Source: Agelaius tricolor (Eukaryota > Chordata > Aves > Passeriformes > Icteridae). From it: DNA of 64,000 nt. Position numbers and translations under genes: made by a program. Under the pieces are notes generated by a model that did no database searches, was not told the DNA's origin, and worked only from the letters and a program-made list of their open reading frames with translations. The stretch covers positions 3,162,001 through 3,226,000 of the forward strand of contig JALJCS010000029.1 in NCBI GenBank assembly GCA_023055355.1, given 5' to 3'. Shown in pieces: positions 36,301 to 45,300 of the stretch (within the stretch, counting starts at the first letter, position 1; every line of letters begins with the position of its first letter).

Positions 36301-39300
36301 TCCCTTTGCCCAGGATTCTTCTCCTGGGAAGCTGAGAAGCCTCAGAGAAAAGGAAAACAATATTGTCTCATTTGCTTCTCCTGTGTTTTGCTGCTTTGGA
36401 ATGTGGTTGGAGATTGTTTACCCATAGGTAATTGTTTCATCAGTTTCTGCTGTGAATGTTTTCACTCTTTGGCCAATCAGGGCCAAGCTGTGTCAGGACT
36501 CTGGAAAGAGTCACGAGTTTTCATTATTATCTTTTAGCCTTCTGTAAGTACCATTTCTGTATTCTTTAGTACAGTGTAGAAGTATAGTATAGTGCCAGAA
36601 GCTACCCCTGTATAGTGCAGAAGTTCTTTAATATTTATTCTTTAATATTATCTAGTATCATAAAATAATAAATTAGCCTTCTAAAAATATGGAGTCAGAT
36701 TGATCATTCCTCCCCTCATCTGGGAACCCCACAAATACAACAGACTGGAGCCTTACCATGCCCTCCATCCAGGAACTCAGTGAGGTACATGGCACTGCAC
36801 GGGGACCAGGGCTGGCTCTTGTTCAGGTGGATGAAGAGCGGGGCCATCACGTGGTGCTCGCCCAGGGGCCCGAAGAGCCGCTCGCAGTTCTTGGAGTCGT
36901 CGTGGGGCATGCTGAGCACGTGGCCTGGGGAGCAGAGGGCACGGCACAGCTGAGCTCCCCAGCCCCTGCTCCTCAGCAGATGGTGTGGGGCACCAGCTGT
37001 AAAGTATCAAGCAGCTCCTATGTCTGCCAAAGCTATTTGCTTCCCTAAATCAGAAGGAATAAAAACCTGCTTGGTCTGTCTCAGAGGTACAGGTGTGCAG
37101 GGCAAAGGAGCCCAAATTTTTATAAATTTTTATAAACTCAGAATGGTTTGGGATGGGAGGGAATTAAGGCTACACTCCCTGTCATTTACAGGGACACCTT
37201 CCACTAGACCAGGTTTCTCCATGCCCTGTCCAACCTGACCTTGAATGTTCCCAGGGATGGGGCAGCCACAGCTTCTCTGGGCAAAAATTCTCAGTGCTGA
37301 AATGGCAAACCAAGGCAGAGACATGCTTGAGCACATCACAACAGGTAAATCATACAATCACTGGGGTTGGAAAAGACCTCCAGGATCCTCAAGTCCAACC
37401 TGTGACTGACCCCCACCTTGTCACACAGCCCAGAGCACTGAGTGCCAGGTCCAGGCATTTCTTCAACAACTCCAGGGATGGGGACTCCACCACCTCCCTG
37501 GGCAGCTGCTTCCAATGCTCAACAACCCTTCCAGTGAAGAAATGCTTCCTGAACTGGTTCAAATGCACCAATTTACACCAAGTTGGGCACTTAGTGTTTC
37601 TCCTGGTGCAACCCAGCTTTTATCAGTGCCAGAAGCTCCTCAAGGCTCAGTGGATGATCCCCAGCCAGGAGTTGCTGGTGCTGGGCTGTGCCATGACCCC
37701 TCCCAGCAGCAGGACAGGAAGAAGCAGAGCTCCCCTTGGGAAGGGAGCCAGTGTTACCCAGTTCATGAGCCAGGGTGTAGGCTGCCTGCAGGCCCTCGTC
37801 CTCGATCACGGAGCAGCTCTTGTTGCGGTCGCACATGGTGCCGATGTCCGCCACGCCCAGAGTGTCACAGCTTTGGTGGCCACAGAAATCCTGTTAGTGC
37901 CAGGCAGGGGGAGAGGTCAGCAGGGAGAGGGGGCCCCATGCTCAGCCCCAACATCTCTGTGAGCAACCCACTGCTGGTCTGTGCCACACACATCTTCTAT
38001 GAAAAATCCTTTCCTTAGGGTTTTTCCTCCTGAGAAGCTGAGAGGCCTCAGGAACAAAATGCAAACAATGGTTATCTGCTGCTGTGGAGTGCAACAGGTG
38101 AATCTGGGATTGGTCTCATGGGGTTGTTTCTAATTAATGGCCAATCACAGCCCAGCTGGCTGGGACTCTCTGAGTCACAAGCCTTTGTTATCATTCTTTT
38201 TCTATTCTTAGCCAGCCTTCTGATGAAATCCTTTCTTCTATTCTTTTAGTATAGTTTTAATGTAATATATATCATAAAATAATAAATCAGCCTTCTGAAA
38301 CATGGAGTCAGATCCTCGTCTCTTCTCTCATCCTCGGACCCCTGTGAACACGGTCACAGGTCTGTGATATGATGTGATGTTCACATGTCTGAGATAGAAC
38401 ACATGACAGACCTTGATTGTTCATCAGCCAAAGAGCCTGATTTATTGTTTGGGCTTGCTCTTACAGGAAATTCAAAGCTCCTGGCTCTAAACAGCCATTG
38501 GTCTAATCTCTACACCCCCTGACTCTGAACCAGTCAAATGTTTGTATTTTAGGAGAGTTGTTATTGATTGAAACCTCTGTCAGTCAGCCCAGAGGCTGGC
38601 TTATGGCACTGGGCTGGATTTCTTATTTATAACTGGATTAGTGTTCAGTACCAGTCAGCTCATACTGCAACAGGGCTGCACCCAAAATGGCACCACCCCA
38701 ACTGCTTTGCTGCATTCTCTGCACAGTGGGGCACCCACCTCCACCATCAACCCCCTTCTCCCCCTCCAGGAATTCCTTGAGCCCTTTCCCTCCTGCCCTG
38801 GGCTGCTGACCTGTCTGGTGAGGAGGATGGCGGTGTCGTAGTGCTCGGGGTGCCGGTCGCTCGGGGGGTTGAACCTTTGCTGCCAGCTGCAGAAGTTGCG
38901 CAGGGTGAGGCCACCATTGTCAGACACCTCGGGCCCTGCTGCTGCCTCCTCCACCACCAGCACCTTCACCACCACCAGGCTGATGGAGTTCCTCAGGCTG
39001 GGATGCTTGTAGATGCGAGCTGCCATGGACATCAGGGTCAGGATGTGGTTCTGTGGGGGAAGAGATGGGCAGGCAGAGCCTGGGTAAAACCTCTGCTACA
39101 GGGCAATTGTTTTTGTTTAAAAAGAAAGAATCAGCCTCATTTATGAAGCCTATCACGTCCAGACCATAGGCTGATGGACTCAGTGCTGCCTCTCCTGTAT
39201 GTGATGCTTTACACCTTGTGCTGGTGGACAAGCCCTGCATCCCCTTCTGCAAATGCTGTGTCTCCTCTCCCATGAACCCTTTGCACCTAAATCCCTCTGG

Positions 39301-42300
39301 AAGAAAATCCTTGGGGAAAACCTCAGCATTCTGGAGAGTTCTCTGCATATTCCCAAAGGGCATTAACCCTGCCCTCGCTGCCCCAGGGCAGGAACCAACT
39401 CACACACACACCTTGCTGGAGCAAAACCACCTAGTAAAACTTCTGCCTGTGCTGCTCACAGGGTTTGAACCCTGCAACAAACTGGGACTAAAACACTTTG
39501 ACAGCCAAGACTTTGCCCAGCAGCATCTCCTGCCTGGTGATGAGCAGGGATTACTTAATATGTCAAAAGCGCCAGCGCCAGCCATGTTTAGGCTGATGTA
39601 AACATCTTATCAGAGCATCAAAATTCCTCCTCTGCTTGGCACCACTCACAGCCCCGAGTCAGGAGTAAAAAATGCAGCTATTACACAACATGGTATTGGG
39701 AAAGAGAAAGTGGCTTCTCTCCTCCCCAGACAAATTACACCCTGCAGTCTCAATTCAGAGCCTAATTAAAGTGGAAGGACTCGGTGGGAGCCCTCTCTGA
39801 TAGCCAAGTTTCACCCAAAATACATTTCCTCAGCAAAGCTGACTGTGTGTGCTCATCCATCACGGTATTGCCAGGACAATGCCATTTCCTGAGACACAAA
39901 ATGCTGTTTTCTTAGCAAATGAGGGAGATGCTGAGTGAGATACAGCATATTTGCTGCACCAAGAGCCACTTGCCCAGGGCACTTGTGTCTATTTTAGATT
40001 ATTCTGCCACATTTTATCCCGCCACTGGCAGCTCCACGTAAACAGATGTTTTGTTTCTACAAGACATATCCCAAGTCCTCCCCAGCTCATTATCCAAGGG
40101 CAGGCCCCAGCAAGGCTGCTGGGAGCAGGGAATAGACTGGTTTATTTAGACTGGCCAGATCTCCATGCCATGACTCACATCCATGCAACTCATGTCACAG
40201 AGAAGTCACTGCAGAGGCAAGAAATTGAGGAGAGAACCCCACAAGGGTTCAATTTCAATTTCAATTTCAATTTCAATTTCAATTTCAATTTCAATTCCAT
40301 GAAACTTGGGGGAATTGTTCACCCTGTGGGGAAAGTCCATTGGGAACTTTGCTAAAAATATCACAAAGCCTTCTTAAAAGTAGGCCCCTGAAGATCTAGA
40401 AGGATGCTCTGTGCTGGAGCTGCTCATCCTGGGATCATCCCTCATTTCCAAGGGAATAAATCTGTGTCCTTTTCTAACCCATTAGAGGTTTCTGTCCATA
40501 GCAGTAGATCTGACCTGCGAGATATCAGTTCATACCACAAATCCCCCAGGACACCAGCCCTCACATCCTCAGGGCTACATCTAGCCAAAAACCTCTTTCA
40601 GCAGTAGGAACAGAGGGACTTGGAAAACATCTGTCCACCTTCCCTGTGTCTGGAAAGGGAAGATGGAAAGCAAACCCAACAAACAGCTATTTAGTGAAGA
40701 TTAAAAGGTCAAATCCACTTGTTCCACCATCTGGTGTCTATTTATACCCATCCCTGGCCCGTGCAGGAATGGGTTGGGTTTCAGATGGACCCTGACTGCT
40801 CTGGGGAGAGCAGCAAATCCACCTGCACTGCCTTGGCTTAGCCAAGGGCTTGAAGCCATGGCCAAAAGCAAATTACAGATCCTCAGAGCTCAGGAGAGGC
40901 CAGCTGAGTGCTTTCAGCCAAGAACAGGCTGGAGAAGGGCTGAATCCTGCTGGTCCCATCCTCCCTCTGCCTTTGCAAACCGGCTCTGGCTCCACCATTC
41001 ACCCAGGAGGGAACGCTGCCTTCTCCAGGGTTTCCTTCCCAGCACTGAGCCTGAGGATGTGGGGATTGGGATCAGGTGCAGGGCAGTGTTCTGGGCTGGG
41101 TTTGAGGAGCCCAGGGCTGCAAACACACTGGGCAGTGTTTTGGGATGAGTTTGGGGAGCCCAGAGCTGCAAACACACTGGGCAGTGTTTTGGGATGAGTT
41201 TGGGGAGCCCAGGGCTGCAAACACACTGGGCAGTGCTTTGGGCTGGGTTTGAGGAGCCCAGGGCTGCAAACACACTGGGCAGTGCTTTGGGATCAGTATG
41301 AGGAGCCCAGGGCTGCAAACACACTGGGCAGTGTTTTGGGATGAGTATGAGGAGCCCAGGGCTGCAAACACACTGGGCAGTGTTTTGGGATGAGTTTGAG
41401 GAGCCCAGAGCTGCAAACACACTGGTTTGTGCTTTCTTGCCAGGCACTGCAGCCCTGCAGGCACAAGAAGCTTCCCTGCCATTTCCAATCAGCATCCTGG
41501 GAGATCTGGCAGGATGTCTGGTAAACACAGCTGGAAAATCAGCCTCTTACTGTTCTGGGGGCAGAGGACACCAGTGTGAACCAGAGAGGGTTGTGGAGCA
41601 TCCCTTCACTGCCATTGAAGGCACTGTGGAGGGTGATATCCAACAAATCTCCTACCCCTTTTCCCCCCAGCTGCAATCCTGGGCTCCCTCTGCTCTCAAC
41701 ATCAAATTCCCCCTAAAAAACAGGAGAGATGACTTTTGTGTGCCACACAGCAGCTCTGAGATCCTCCTGCCACAGCATCACTGTGTCTGGGAGAGCCTGC
41801 CCTGAGCCAGGCACTGCCCTCCAGCAGCAAACAGCACAGGCAGAGGGACAGGAAAAATAAATACAAATCAGGGCAAGGGGACCTGAAGTGGTTGTCTTTA
41901 CCCTCATTGAAGGACTGAGTTTTCTGATGTAGGCTCTTGCAAAGTCTCTGCCTGCATTCCGTTTCATGGGAACCACTCAGAAGCTGAACCTGGCATTTAT
42001 TTTTAATTATTATTATTTTGATGGGTGAAACTGCTCTTACACAGGCACTATTATTGTGGTATGCACAGAATGATTTAATGCACAGAATGATTTAATGATT
42101 TAACCCACCAGGACAGAGGGACAGCAGGGAGCACCCACAGAACACCCCAGCACAACCTGGCTCCCCCCAAGGTGTGGGGAGCAGTGTTCAGCCCAGCCTG
42201 GGGCTGTGGGATTGTCTGTTGGTTGGATTTCATTGGGTTTTTTGGCTATTTTCTCCCTAAAAACCAGCACTTCTGCAGAAGAAAGAAAAGCTGAGATTCT

Positions 42301-45300
42301 GGAGCACAGGCAGATGGAAGGGAGCAAATCCAGGGATAGAAAGGCTGCCCAGCTTTTAAAAATCTGCTGGTAAAAACATCTCAGGTTGTCCTTTCCCCAT
42401 GTGGAGCTCCCTGCCTGGCTGGGGTGCCCAGGGGCTGCTGGCTGCCCTGCCAGCTCCTCTGGGCCAAGAATTCCCTCACAAAAAGGGAATTTCCCCCCAA
42501 GGGAATGGGGGCAAGCCAGGGGAGAGGGGCACACCTTGCCAGCCTGCTGCTGTGCCTGGCTGCCCTCCTGCCTGCCCAGCTCTCTGCCCATCCCTGCTCT
42601 GTTTGCCACATGATTTCCCCCCTTCTCTTCCCCTCCCTGCTGGATATCTGAGGCTGAACCACAAAAGCAGCAATTAGCCTTGCTCAGGGCAGGGGAAACT
42701 GAGGCACATCCAGACTGTCCCCACCTCCACAGAAGCAGAGATGGAGTCAAACCCCATCCTGAGAGCATCCCAGAGCAGGAGTGCTCCACTTTGGGAGCCA
42801 GCATGGAGCTGCTTCAGTGGGAGCCAGCACATTTCATTGTGAAGCCCTGAAATGCAGCAGCTGTTGAATGTCCTGGTGTGAGGTGAGTGCCCCAGCCAGA
42901 GGAACATTTAGGGGGCTGCCTGCTCCTCCAGCCCCTGCCCCACACAGGATGCAGGCTCTGGGTCACCCTCAGAGGACAAATCCCAGAAGAAAAGCTGGTG
43001 GGTGGCAGCATCATGCTGCATCCCCTTTAATCCCACTCCTGTTGCCTTTGGGATGGGCTTAGGAGGAGCTGGCTTCTTTTCTCAAGGGATTAAGTGAATT
43101 TACCCACTCACACTGCAAAATACCCTAAAGCAAGGCTAAGAGCCAGACACAAGGGGACCTGGGGCTCCTGGGGGGCTTTGGATTTACCTCCAGTCCATGT
43201 GGGAGTGGTGACAGCCCTGATTTTGGATTTACCCCCAGTCCATGTGGGAGTGGGAGAGCCCTGGCTTTGGATTTACCCCCAGTCCATGTGGGTGTGGGAG
43301 AGCCCTGGCTTTGGATTTACCTCCAGTCCATGTGGAAATAGAAGAGCCCTGGCTTTGGATTTACCCCCAGTCCATGTGGGAGTGGGGACAGCCCTGGCTT
43401 TGGATTTACCCCCAGTCCATGTGGAAATGGGAGAGCCCTGATTTTGGATTTACCTCCAGTCCATGTGGGGAGAGCTGGCAGCAGGACCCTGGCAATGCCC
43501 CGTACCCTGCACTCCTGTCTGGTCTGAAAGGGAAGGGTTTGCAACAGCACTCCTAAAAAACCTCATCAATCTGCCTGGAAAAACCACAGAAGTCAGCAAG
43601 GAATCCCAGCTTCTCCAGACTGATCTGATTCTGCTGTGGTCCTCAGTGATTCCCGGCCCTGGGAGTCAGGAAGGGAAGATTCCTCACTCAGAGAGGAGGA
43701 GGGAAAGGGGATCACAGCCATTGTGCTTGCAGAGGAAAGCTTGGAAATGTGTCTCATCTGCACCCAAGAGACTGGAGAAATCCCACCACAGGAATCCCCT
43801 TTGGCTGCCAACTGGCTGGGGATGCTGCAGCTGGGTTTTGGAGCTGCTTGGTGCTTTAGGTGTCCTGGCAAACGTTCCCAGCCATGCAGAGCAGCCTCAC
43901 AAGTGCAGCCCAGCTGCAGGTGCTCAGCCTTCCTGCACACAGGCAGGGTTAGCCCTGTCCCCTGCCTCAGTTTCCCTGCTCAAAACCCCACTTTACTCTG
44001 TTAGTGATGCTCACAGCCCCTTTGTTTTAAAGCACTTGGGATCCTCTGCAAGAAAAATGCAAAAGTGTCCAGCCTGGACACCCCTACATCAGAGGGCTCT
44101 TCCCAGTCCCTGCAGGTTGAACCCTGCCACATCCCCCAGGATTTACTGCCCAGCACTATCCTGCTGCTGATGGCCCCCCAAATACCCAAACCATCAAGCC
44201 CAAACAATAATTAAACCCCCAAATCCCAGGTTTAGTTCTGCTCTCACCTCACCATTCCCTCCTGGTTTACATAAAAGTACTGATGAAGGTAGAATAAGCT
44301 CTGGTTGTCTAAATTAGGTTAACAGCTGAGTTATAATGCTGAAATTGATGGGAAATAAATCATGAACAGCATCTTCCCACCACAAGCATGGCATTGATTA
44401 TAACTCTCAACGCTTGAGTGCATCTTGGGGTGACTCTTCTGCTCAAGCTGTTACAACTTATGCAAGAAAATAACTGGGAATACAAACAATGCTGGTGACC
44501 TTTAATAAATATTTGGTAATTAAAGTGTGGTTACGGGAAGAAAAGTCATTATATAAATATGGTTTGTTCTGACTCAACAATTCTACTCCTTGGGCATCTC
44601 TCCTAGATCTCACCAGCACTTGCCACTGCTTTTTTCACCCCACAAGAAAGGTATTTAGGCAGAAGCAAGATTGCTGTGCTGCTCCCTGCATTCTTGTTCC
44701 AGAGAACAAAAGACACAGAAACACAGCAGGTGGTTTTTGGGTTGTTGTTTTTTTAGCTGCTACACCAGAGCTGGTGGAAGTTTTCTCCCAAATATTTCAA
44801 TATGCTATTACTCTATTCATCCAAAACAAGATCTTTGAAGGTTTCCTTCCCCTCCCTGAGAGATGATGTGAAGATATTGCTCTAGGGGCTGAGGAAAGGA
44901 TGGCAAAACAGGAGCCAAGCAGGCAGCACCACCCAGCCCAGGGCTGGGGCAGCCAAACCAGGGCAGGGTGCCTGAGTTCCAGCCCCTTGGTCATGGGTAG
45001 GTGCCATTTCCTCTCCTGCTGCCTTCACAGATTTACCCAGAGGGCTGCTGCTTTTTCCCCAGCTCAAGCTGGGCATCATCAGGATTTCCCCCAGTCCAAA
45101 TAAATCATTTTATTTCTAGCAATGTAGACACCCTTGGGTGTTGCCTTCAAGCCATCAGGTGCCCAGCTGGATGCAGAAGGTTCCCTGTATTATTTTTTCT
45201 GCCCTCTTGGGGAATCAGAGACCAACTTCACGCTGTGGGGAGAGTAATTCCCACCACCATTTATATGTCTGTTGCTTAAAAATTCAGCTTACTCCACTTC

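Noticed and set aside
40914..41528. 204-codon minus-strand frame with [12 protein letters not shown] repeats
   Set aside because: It is a translation of the 49-bp minisatellite in ADAMTS8 intron 1.
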